Origin: Macrobrachium rosenbergii
Taxonomy: Eukaryota > Arthropoda > Malacostraca > Decapoda > Palaemonidae
DNA: 64,000 nucleotides
Direction of reading: 5' to 3'
Assembly: GCF_040412425.1 (NCBI RefSeq)
Contig: NC_089782.1
Coordinates: 43,153,322 to 43,217,321 of the forward strand
Shown in pieces: positions 12,920 to 23,805 of this stretch (its first letter is position 1; each line of letters opens with the position of its first letter). The translations under genes were made by a program, and so were the position numbers. The notes under the pieces were generated by a model that was not told where the DNA came from, did no database searches, and saw only the letters and a program-made list of their open reading frames with translations.

Positions 12920-12958
12920 TCCCAGCTGTCAAGAACTTGTTTTTTTAAAAAGCCCCGT

Positions 12959-13504
12959 ATGTTCCTTAACAAAAAATTCATGAACATCGCCAAACCTTGT
13001 ACAGTACCAAAATTAGCTTTTCATGCCAAATTTCCATTTTTACATGATGATTCTATTCGACAAAGGTTCGCACAAATTGTCCATAAACATTATGGTGCCA
13101 TTAATCTAAAATTAATCCCTAAAAATCCACTAACGATTGGTTCCTTTTTCAGATACAAAGATCGATTAAACCCGCTTTTGACCTCTAACGTGGTATATAA
13201 GTATACTTGCCCTAAGTGTAACTCTGGGACATATGTCGGATCCACGAGGAGGTTACTGAGGGTCAGAATCGACTCCCATCGGGGATTAAGTTTTCGGACT
13301 GGCTGTAGGCTCTCCAATCCCGAGCATTCAAGCATAAGAAACCATTCAAAAATTTGTAAAACATATATTGATAGGAATGATTTCTGTATCATAGGCCAAA
13401 CAACTAATGCATGCGAACTGCCTATCCTGGAATCATTATTTATTAAACAACTAGTTCCCCAGTTAAATGCCCAGACCTCCTCCACTCAGCTCTACCAGAG
13501 TTAA
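12959..13504 (+). pseudogene. GIY-YIG endonuclease domain of a Penelope-like element
   Basis: Uninterrupted frame of 181 codons. Residues ~79-94 read VVYKYTCPKCNSGTYVGS. This is the GIY-YIG core (VYKY...YVG) with the CPKC cysteine pair (84-87) that Penelope endonucleases carry between the two motif halves. It is followed by RVRIDSHRG, with conserved Arg (103) and His (107), and then by a downstream His/Cys segment and ILESLFIKQL, matching the C-terminal Glu-containing helix. In a complete PLE this domain follows a reverse transcriptase in the same protein, and it nicks target DNA to prime reverse transcription. The ATG at 12959 is probably fortuitous because the element is 5'-truncated. The domain itself shows no break. 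Confidence 0.8.
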
Positions 13505-13688
13505 CTTTTTACTTATGTATTCTTTCTTCTGCCTTCTTGGTATAAGGTTGGTTAGCGGTCTTTGATTTTGCTTTTATGTATTTTTTGTTTTTTTTTTTTT
13601 TTTCTATTCTAACTGTGCTGTATTTTATGAATTTTATTGAATTTTAGAGCTTTTTTAAAGTAATTTTATTCATTATTTAACAGACTCC

Positions 13689-13721
13689 CTGATGATGCAA
13701 TAAAGTTATTTATTACGAAAC
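13689..13721 (+). ncRNA. Hammerhead-ribozyme-like core at PLE copy C 3' end
   Basis: CTGATGA is followed, after one extra T, by an 8-bp stem (GCAATAAA / TTTATTAC, one mismatch) with a GTTA loop and then GAAAC. Hammerhead cores are CUGAUGA, stem II, GAAA, and hammerheads are known from the terminal repeats of PLEs. Stem I/III partners and the cleavage triplet are not clear, so activity is unproven. Confidence 0.45.
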
Positions 13722-13779
13722 GTTGGAAATAAAGAATTATGCTGATATTAGTACATTTCCATGGTCCACCTTCCTTTGA

Positions 13780-13795
13780 TATATATATATATATA

Positions 13796-13865
<70 letters not shown>
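13780..13865. repeat. (AT)n microsatellite joined to PLE copy C
   Basis: About 42 AT units with a single GAT interruption, beginning directly where the PLE tail ends. Confidence 0.95.
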
Positions 13866-13867
<2 letters not shown>

Positions 13868-14030
13868 CTAAGCAAGAACTGGCAAAACCCAGCCACTCTC
13901 ATGCTCATCATTTAAACACTAGATTTAGAGTGAACTAAACAAAACTTCAGTGGCAGACATTTTCATGTACTAATGCAGTACGCTACTCAACCCCATCACT
14001 CGCACTGCTCCACTCACCTCTATGTTTCTT

Positions 14031-14245
14031 TTACTCATCAGCTTCAAAATACAGAGACTTTACACCACAGCACCTCTTACAATCAAACTGCCATCTCCTC
14101 TTTGCTCTTATAATTTTCGAATTATACAAAGCAGGCCTTTGTTTTTTCACAAAGCTATTTTTCTCATTCTCTTCACATGACCAAACCACCCCAATTCCTG
14201 ACACCTTTCCATTCTTCAGCATTTTAAGTGATCCACCTGCACACT
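14031..14245 (-). pseudogene. Possible LINE reverse-transcriptase C-terminal relic
   Basis: Read on the minus strand, the sequence near 14205-14175 encodes GWFGHVKRMRK, like the WFGHV(K/R)RM segment near the C-terminus of many non-LTR retrotransposon reverse transcriptases. Downstream codons are shifted and broken. Only this short motif supports the call. Confidence 0.35.
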
Positions 14246-14262
14246 TAACTGTCATATAATAT

Positions 14263-14268
14263 ATATAC

Positions 14269-14330
<62 letters not shown>
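14263..14330. repeat. (AT)n microsatellite joined to PLE copy A
   Basis: AT units with two AC interruptions. The array abuts the 3' terminus (minus-strand ...GAGACTAT) of PLE copy A. Confidence 0.95.
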
Positions 14331-14336
<6 letters not shown>

Positions 14337-14421
14337 GGTAATTGGGCGGCTACTTGGAAATCTTAGCTTAATGATAAATAATATTGCCAAGACCAGGAAA
14401 AACATTCTTTATTATACGAGC

Positions 14422-14448
14422 TTTCGAGGTATAAAACCTCATCATCAG
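14422..14448 (-). ncRNA. Hammerhead-ribozyme-like core at PLE copy A 3' end
   Basis: On the minus strand CTGATGA, one extra T, then a perfect 5-bp stem GAGGT/ACCTC with a TTTAT loop, then GAAA. Here the GAAA box is intact. As in copy C, an extra U separates CUGAUGA from stem II. Confidence 0.45.
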
Positions 14449-14690
14449 GCTGAAAAAACCAACAAGGATGAGAATCAATGAAATTACAATAAAATGAATT
14501 GTCATAATAAATCTTCAGCAAAAATACTAACCAAATATATAAAACGAACAAGTAAATACAAACTAAAAGGGTGAGACGTAAAATAACGAAAAATTAAAAG
14601 CGAACAAACATAAAAATAAAGCGAAATGTAAACAAACTACCACTCACAAAGTAAAATATTTAACGACCCAATTGTGTACCTATTATGAAA

Positions 14691-15206
14691 TTACACGATA
14701 GCTAGTTGAATACCAGACGAGTTGTTGTTCGATTCCGGTTTCATCTTTTTAATAACCAGCGACTCTGAAATCAAAAGGTCCAGTCTATTTGAACAAAAAG
14801 ACAGTACCTGAAAATCCAGGTTAGTGAAAGGATGGTCCTGTGCTAAACTGTGTTCCCTAATGGCAGAAAAGGGTGGTTTGGAAAGAGGAAACCTAGTTCT
14901 AATAGGAAGACCTCTGTGTTCCAAAATTCTGTGTCTGAGCCAGCGGGAACTGGATCCCACGTATCGCAGACCACACAGCGAACAAGTGAACAAATAAACG
15001 ACACAGGAATTAAGGTCCACAGGCACAGTAGGCTTCTCCCTCAAAAGTGATCTTATAGTAAAAGGATTACAGAAAACAAACCGGAAACTAATTTGAGGGA
15101 AACAATGCTTAAGTATTTCTTGTAACTTTTTCCGGACCATATAGCTACTATGACCAAGGTAAGGCAATTTAATGTACTTTACATCTTTACTAGCAGTACT
15201 GTACAC
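14691..15206 (-). pseudogene. GIY-YIG endonuclease domain, PLE copy A
   Basis: 171-codon frame without interruptions. The core reads CVVYLFTCSLCGLRYVGSSS (residues ~68-87) with the CSLC cysteine pair at 75-78 and YVG at 82-84, followed by RHRILEHRG with the conserved Arg and His. The segment LDLLISESLVIKKMKP supplies the C-terminal Glu. Upstream, NPFTIRSLLREKP matches the PLE RT-endonuclease linker. The domain looks intact while the RT ahead of it is broken, so the element as a whole is dead. Confidence 0.8.
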
Positions 15207-15279
15207 GGGTCTGGGACAAAACTTTTCATCTAAAACATTTTTTCAGAACTTTGTAAAATACAAAAATGGGATATGAGTT

Positions 15280-15504
15280 TTAAGGAAAATAATTCTGGAG
15301 GAAAACCATATCTTTATGAAATAAATTAAAATCACAACAAACATTGTAGGCTCTATTTATCAAAGTGCGTATTGAGTTCATCTTATACAACTTTAGCGAA
15401 AAACTGAGGTAATTCAATCCCAAGCCAGAAAAAGTACTTTTCCTATAAACAGAGGTCTCAAATTTGCCACTATTTCTGTATACCTGTACATCTAAAAATG
15501 ACAA
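15280..15504 (-). pseudogene. PLE copy A, RT thumb/linker segment
   Basis: Begins at NKLSFLDVQVYRN, the LSFLDV motif that follows the catalytic YVDD motif in PLE reverse transcriptases. Continues through SVYRKSTFSGLGLNY, closely matching copy B 17805-18034. It is out of frame with both the upstream RT frame and the downstream endonuclease frame. Confidence 0.7.
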
Positions 15505-15621
15505 CTTATTATCCTGTTCCGTCTCACAAGTAAAAGAAATGTTAGGGTGACGAGACTTAAAATATTAAAAAAACAAATCACCATGTAATAATTCCTTAAA
15601 CACAAGGAAAGTAATATCTAC

Positions 15622-16188
15622 ATACCTACGATATTACAAAGGTTTGAAATCACTAGGGCATTCAGACATCCAAATCCTTTCACAATAACCCATGAAGCAA
15701 TTCGCATATGCAGGTCCAAGGGAATTACCCATAGCTACTCCATCTATTTGATTATAAAATTTACCATCAAAAGTAAAAACGCCATCGGCAGTTGCTAAAT
15801 GTAATAATTTTTGCAAGTCTATTTTATTAAGTCCAAACACTGATAAGTGGTTTTCACATATATTATAAAGAATAATGTCGGTTGTTTCTTTTAGTGGGAT
15901 ATTGGTGAAAAGCGAGGTTACATCGAAACTAGCCATTGCAACATCTTGGTTAAAATTGAAAGAGCATAATTCTTTAACAAATTTGGAAGAATTTGAGATG
16001 TTAAATTCACTTAAAGTTAGAGGGTTTACAACTGGAACTAAAAACTTAGACAGGTTATAACTAAAAGTACCAATTGAGGAAATAATAGGTCTTAAAGGGT
16101 TTCCTATTTTATGTACCTTAGGTAGACCGTACAAATAACCAGGCTTAGACCCTAAAGCAAATAAAGAGCTTTATGTAACCTCCCCAAT
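15622..16188 (-). pseudogene. PLE copy A, reverse transcriptase domain
   Basis: Motifs in order: GLPKVHKIGNPLRPIISSI (RT motif 2 region), MASFDVTSLFTNIPL (motif A with catalytic Asp), FYNQIDGVAMGNSLGP (motif B), then a TAA at 15636-15634 where copy B has a Tyr codon, and RRYVDI where copy B has RRYVDD (motif C). The motif C change removes the second catalytic aspartate. PLE reverse transcriptases are related to telomerase and act by target-primed synthesis; this copy could not. Confidence 0.8.
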
Positions 16189-16201
16189 TACCGAGACTAT
16201 T

Positions 16202-16843
16202 TTGAGACTTTATGGCCGCTCGACGTTACAGCTGTTTAGACGGACTGAGAAGGTTCGTTTAGATCCAAGACTGAGGAAGACGTATACGATTCCTGAATAC
16301 TTGCAAGGTAGGATTATATACCGTGTTATTCCCAATTTCATTAAATTTAAGGTTTATTCCAGGGATTTCCACAACACGAAAACTTATCTCTCGTGGCAGT
16401 TTAAACTATTAGACTTTGAGGTTAGAGCACAAAAACGAAAGAAAGAGGTAGTTTTAACAGATTTGTCTTCACTAGATGGGTATTTAAAGAACAACCTTTC
16501 TTTTTTGGATTTTAAGTGTTTGTCGTCGATTTTAGATTCCAACGTTGAGAAAAAATTGGCTGATGTTAGGCTTACACACAGTAGAAAGTTAAGGAATCTC
16601 GGTGTTGACGTTAATAAGAAAATAGATAGTAGTAAAGTTATTTTTAATTTTTCTAACAGAAATTTTAAGAACAGATGAAAAGGAAGTTCTTTCTCTTGGT
16701 CTTGACTTTGCTTTGATCCCCATGAAATTCAATTTCTTCAAGTATTTTTTAAGTTTTGAAAAACTACGTTCAACTTTGAGAGGCTGTGACATTTATGGCA
16801 GTGAAACCCTTACTTCACTTTTAGCAAAATTTCCGTAATTGCG
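16202..16843 (+). pseudogene. PLE copy B, N-terminal region
   Basis: A 158-codon frame (to 16678) rich in Lys/Arg and Phe, containing SRDFHNTKTYLSWQFKLLDF and a helix LADVRLTHSRKLRNLG. A one-base shift near 16670 continues it as TDEKEVLSLGLDFALIPMKF, the pre-RT segment typical of PLEs (LS-LGL-F--P). A TAA near 16838 interrupts it again before KPDKG. This part is absent from copy A, where 5' truncation removed it. Confidence 0.7.
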
Positions 16844-16903
16844 AACGATACCTTCAAAAATTTTAATCGAAAAAAGGAGGGTGACAATCAGTTAAATAAA
16901 GAT

Positions 16904-17755
16904 ATGATCAATATTTTACGCAACCTTAAGAATGATCATAGTATAGTTATTACCAAGCCAGATAAAGGTAGGGGTGTTGTATTAATGAATAGCTCTGATT
17001 ATTTAGATAAAATTGATGAAATACTTTCTGACAATACAAAATTTAGGATTTTAAATGTAGATATTGCGAGTCACATTTTGAAATTGGAAGACAAACTAAA
17101 TAGGTTGCGTAGAAGTCTGAGAGATAAGATTGGGGAAGTTACATATCTCTCTTTATTTGCTTCAGGGTCTAAGCCTGGTTATTTGTACGGTTGACCTAAG
17201 GTACATGAAACAGGAAACCCTTTAAGACCTATTATTTCCTCAATTGGTAATTTTAGTTATAACCTGTCTAAGTTTTTCGTTCCAGTTTTAAACCCTCTAA
17301 CTTTAAGTGAATTTAACATCTCAAATTCTTCCAAATTTGTTAAAGAATTATGCTCTTTCAATTTTAACCAAGATGTTGTAATGGCTAGTTTCGATGTAAC
17401 CTCTCTTTTCACCAATATCCCACTAAAAGAAACAACCGACATTATTCTTAATAATATATGTGAAAACCACTTTTCGGTGTTTGGACTTAATAAATTAGCT
17501 TGCAAAAATGATTACATTTAGCAACTGTTGATGGCGTTTTTACTTTTGATGGTAAATTATATAATCAAATAGATGGAGTAGCTATGGGTAATTCCCTTGG
17601 ACCTGTATATGCGGATTGCTTCGTGGGTTATTGTGAAAGGATCTGGATGTCTGAATGCCCTAGTGCTTTCAAACCTTTGTATTATCGTAGGTATGTAGAT
17701 GATACTTTCCTTGTGTTTAAGGGATTATCACATGTTGCTTTGTTTTTTTAATATT
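16904..17755 (+). pseudogene. PLE copy B, reverse transcriptase domain
   Basis: Motifs: SIVITKPDKGRGVVLMN (RT motif 1), LYG then TGA then PKVHETGNPLRPIISSI (motif 2, interrupted by a stop replacing Leu), MASFDVTSLFTNIPL (motif A), a short deletion/frameshift near 17493-17515, QIDGVAMGNSLGP (motif B) and YYRRYVDDTFLVF (motif C intact). A stop after LFF near 17749 is shared with copy A. Catalytic residues survive but the frame is broken at least three times. Confidence 0.8.
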
Positions 17756-18155
17756 TTAAGTCTCGTCACCCTAACATTTCTTACTTGTGAGACCGAACAG
17801 GATAATAAGTTGTCATTTTTAGATGTGCAGTTATACAGAAATAGTGGCAAATTTGAGACCTCTGTTTATAAGAAAAGTACTTTTACTGGCTTGGGATTGA
17901 ATTACCTCAGTTTTTTGCTAAAGTTGTATAAAATGAACTCGATACGCACTTTGATAAATAGAGCCTACAATGTTTGTTGTGATTTTAATTTATTTCATCA
18001 AGATATGGTTTTCCTCCAAAATTATTTTTCTTAAAACTCACACCCCATTTTTGTATTTTACAAAGTTCTGAAAAAATTTTTAGATGAAAAGTTTTGTCCC
18101 AGACCCGTGTACAGTACTGCTAGTAAAGATGTAAAGTACATTAAATTGCCTTACC

Positions 18156-18623
18156 TTGGTCATAGTAGCTATATGGTCCGGAAAAAAGTTACAAGAAATA
18201 CTTGAGCATTGTTTCCCTCAAATTAGTTTCCGGTTTGTTTTCTGTAATCCTTTTACTATAAGATCACTTTTGAAGGAGAAGCCTACTCTGCCTGTGGACC
18301 TTAATTCCTGTGTCGTTTACTTGTTCATTTGTTCGCTGTGTGGTCTGCGATACGTGGGATCCAGTTCCCGCTGGCTCAGACACAGAATTTTGGAACACAG
18401 AGGTCTTCCTACTAGAACTAGGTTTCCTCTTTCCAAACCACCCTTTTCTGCCATTAGGGAACACAGTTTAGCACAGGACCATCCTTTCACTAACCTGGAT
18501 TTTCAGGTACTGTCTTTTTGTTCAAATAGACTGGACCTTTTGATTTCAGAGTCGCTGGTTATTAAAAAGATGAAACCGGAATCGAACAACAACTCGTCTG
18601 GTATTCAACTAGCTATCGTGTAA
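18156..18623 (+). pseudogene. GIY-YIG endonuclease domain, PLE copy B
   Basis: Same domain as in copy A: CVVYLFICSLCGLRYVGSSS core, RHRILEHRG, and LDLLISESLVIKKMKP. An extra A in the run at 18181-18186 (GGAAAAAAG) shifts the frame just upstream relative to copy A, detaching the domain from the RT. The remaining endonuclease sequence is open to its TAA at 18621-18623. Confidence 0.8.
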
Positions 18624-18867
18624 TTTCATAATAGGTACACAATTGGGTCGTTAAATATTTTACTTTGTGAGTGGTAGTTTGTTTACATTTCACCTTATTT
18701 TTATGTTTGTGTTCGCCTTTAATTTTTCGTTATTTTACGTCTCACCCTTTTGGTTTGTATTTACTTGTTCATTTTATATATTTGGTTAGTATTTTTGCTG
18801 AAGATTTATTATGACAATTCATTTTATTGTGATTTAATTGATTCTCATCCTTGTTGGTTTTTTCAGC

Positions 18868-18894
18868 CTGATGATGAGGTTTTATACCTCGAAG
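18868..18894 (+). ncRNA. Hammerhead-ribozyme-like core at PLE copy B 3' end
   Basis: CTGATGA, extra T, stem GAGGT/ACCTC with TTTAT loop, then GAAG instead of GAAA. The A-to-G change in the GAAA box (relative to copy A) should damage a hammerhead core. Confidence 0.4.
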
Positions 18895-18948
18895 GCTCGT
18901 ATAATAAAGAATGTTCTTCCTGGTCTTGGCAATATTATTTATCATTAA

Positions 18949-21480
<2,532 letters not shown>

Positions 21481-21484
21481 TCAG

Positions 21485-21752
21485 TGCTCTCATTTGGCAA
21501 CTTGTCAGCCCAGTAATAAGCAGTGGTAACTTAACCGTAGTGCATCCCCTATGTTCCCATATGGCAACCTGTCAGCAGGATAATGGGCAGTGTTAGTTTA
21601 CATTTAGTACATCAGCCTATGCTCTCATTTGGCAATAAAACAGCCCAGCATTAGCAATATTATCATCTTTTTACATCAGCCTATGTTCTCATTTGGCAAC
21701 CTGTCAGCCCATTACTAAGCATTGTTAGCCTAGCTGTAGTACATTAGCCCAA
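21485..21752 (+). repeat. Diverged tandem repeat, ~67-bp unit, 4 copies
   Basis: TCATTTGGCAAC(C/T)TGTCAGC recurs with starts near 21490, 21557, 21625 and 21689 (spacings 67, 68, 64). Each is followed by AGTAATAAGCAGTG-like and GTAGTACATCAGCCTATG-like segments. Confidence 0.8.
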
Positions 21753-23633
21753 GTGATGAGGATAGCCTAGTTTAGCTTGATGTATAATAGGCCTCAAGTT
21801 AATAATCTTAGTAATAATGGTAGTAATAAAGAAGGTTTGTAAAAATCTTAGGATATTTCATCACAATATGCATTTGACTTGGTAAGAATTGCCATAATAA
21901 TGTTGGGTTGAGAAGCATATAGAAATGTAGCACAGTGAATAAGGCTTCCACAGTGTTTATGATTCAAAAATGTACTAGGGATGTTTTCATGCAGTACACT
22001 AACATCTAAACAGATGTTACTACTGTGAAAACATGCATGTTTGTGACTGTGCAACCTGTTAGTTGAAAAAGGATGTTGTTCATAAAAGAAAAGTTGACTT
22101 CATTATCTCAGGTGAGCTTTACTCTGTCTGGCAGACCACCCTTACTCAGTACATTATTAAATATCATTCATTCTCTCAGCTTTTTTTCTTGCTATGTGCT
22201 ATGTTTGTTTGTTTTATCCTTTTACTTCATTATTATTTTCTTCATTGTTGGATAAAATTAGTATTCTTTTTCCCACTCAAGAGTAGTTTGATTGCTGGCA
22301 GGTGCTAATTAGGTATCTTGTAATTTTTTATTAATTATTTGGGAAGGAATTAAGCAAAAAGTAATGGAGTCCACCTGAGTTTCTGATTATTGCCCTCTGG
22401 CAAGTATATACTGTATTGTGTAGTACTGTACTTCCCCTAGATGGCTGTATAATAGTGTGTTGTCTAGCCAAGTGATATGGTGTTATGTATTTATAGTATG
22501 TACTGTTTATTTTTTCTTATTTTATTTTATGTGCTTAACAAGTCATAAATGGTTGCTCTGCTTCAGAGCATTTTTAATTTTTTATAAATAAATGCTTGCT
22601 GACCAACTTATCATAACAGCACACGCTTCTGCACCTTACTGATTTTTTCTGATAAATTTTCAATATTCTTAATAACACATTTGACTTGGTTCTAAAAACA
22701 AGCTTTGCAGTGAGTTAAGGCATCTATTGAAATAGGCCCTCATTCTCTCTGTTAGTAATGCAGAAGCTTTGATTGAGTTTATAGAGATTTGTAGATCTGG
22801 TAATATAGGGCAGGAAGGGAAAGAGGAATGGGACAAAGTGTAGTAACATTTGCTTTCTTCTGCCCCAAGTTAGAGACTAAGTGCAGCCTGGGCATATTGC
22901 CCCACCAATTACCTTGTAATTAAGAAACTGAGATTGGCCAGTTGATGTTATATGAATACCATTTGAAGAAATTAGTCTAAGATTTATGGATACTAAATCA
23001 TTTGGAACAGTATTGTAGACAGGCAACTAGCAGTTATTATCAACATCACATTGTGCATCCTTAATTTTTAGCATTACAGGGCCAAAGCATTATTTTGTAT
23101 TCAACCTTGATGTTGCTAACTCATTGGTATGTTGATCTAGTTTGTGGGACATCTTTTATGCATAAAATAATTCAAGTAGACATTGTGGGCTGAAATTGTG
23201 GATGCCTGTCACAATTAGATGGTGATCCAACTACGTAAGGTTATCTTCTTACTAATTTGCTGTTTGCAGTAAGTGTGGGCACATATGAAATTTAAAAGTA
23301 GTTTTTAAAATGGTATTGAATAAGTATGAACATATTATTAATAGTAATGGCTGCCTCTAAGTTAGTCATTTAAAACACATAAGCACTCATCCCTGAGGTA
23401 AAAAATAAGAATGTTTGACAGGTGAGACAAATGACTTCTACTAATGTGAGGGTTCTCATCTGTTAAGAATTGATTCATTAGTTTTAGATGCAATTCACTA
23501 TTTAGTATATTTGTCATCAACAAAGCATTAGACACAAGTACTGTACTTATAAAAATTGTTAGGTATAAAACCAATTTTTTTTTCAATTCAAAATTATAAA
23601 GTAATTATATTTATATAATTTTCCTTCCTGCAG
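21753..23633. other. Gene-free stretch directly upstream of GGCT
   Basis: AT-rich DNA with no recognised coding frame. It ends in a good 3' splice signal, TTTTCCTTCCTGCAG at about 23619-23633, suggesting that the 5' UTR of GGCT is spliced and its first exon lies upstream. Confidence 0.4.
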
Positions 23634-23805
23634 ATCTGCAACACTCCACAAGTAAACTGCACCAGATAAACCTTTCATTCATCTGCAAATTTACTTATAT
23701 TGCTGAATGGGAAGCTCGCACAATCAGTAATTTGAAAATTTGCTCTTGATCATTCTAATTTCCAAGGCAGCTACTCTGTATCCAAAGCAACTTCATTTTA
23801 ACAAA
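23634..23805 (+). other. GGCT: Probable GGCT 5' UTR part of first coding exon
   Basis: Follows a polypyrimidine tract and CAG at 23631-23633 and runs without a splice donor to the ATG. This is inference from the splice signal only. Confidence 0.4.

Larger units (their letters stand above)
12959..13779 (+). mobile_element. Penelope-like element, 5'-truncated copy C
   Basis: Only the 3' part of a PLE remains: a GIY-YIG endonuclease frame (12959-13504), about 180 bp of T-rich 3' UTR, a hammerhead-like core (13689-13721) with an AATAAA just after it, and about 50 bp of tail that runs straight into the (AT)n array at 13780. No reverse transcriptase is present upstream; instead the copy abuts the foldback element ending at 12919. 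Its endonuclease differs markedly from that of the neighbouring copies A and B, so it belongs to another PLE lineage. Confidence 0.75.
14329..16188 (-). mobile_element. Penelope-like element copy A (minus, 5'-truncated)
   Basis: Reading the minus strand from 16188 to 14329: the copy enters in the middle of the reverse transcriptase, runs through the RT fingers/palm motifs, the connecting region and a complete GIY-YIG endonuclease, a 3' UTR, a hammerhead-like core (14448-14422), an AATAAA, and ends CCAATTACCGAGACTAT at the (AT)n array. It is about 98% identical to copy B in the endonuclease region (by eye, roughly 8 differences in 500 bases). It is defective: a TAA interrupts the RT after KPL (15636-15634), the catalytic YVDD has become YVDI, and a second TAA follows LFF. 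Confidence 0.85.
16183..18948 (+). mobile_element. Penelope-like element copy B (plus, nearly full length)
   Basis: Starts with CCCAATTACCGAGACTAT (16183-16200), the same 18 bases that terminate copy A on the minus strand, consistent with the end of a PLE terminal repeat preceding the body. It then carries an N-terminal region (16202-16840), reverse transcriptase (16904-17755), linker (17805-18034), GIY-YIG endonuclease (18156-18623), 3' UTR and a hammerhead-like core (18868-18894). It merges into (AT)n at about 18949. It is disabled by several frameshifts and stops but keeps the catalytic YVDD. Confidence 0.85.

Noticed and set aside
23740..23805. N-terminal extension of GGCT by 22 residues
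   Set aside because: The extension begins at a TTG, not an ATG, and is not part of the conserved protein; ATG 23806 is preferred.
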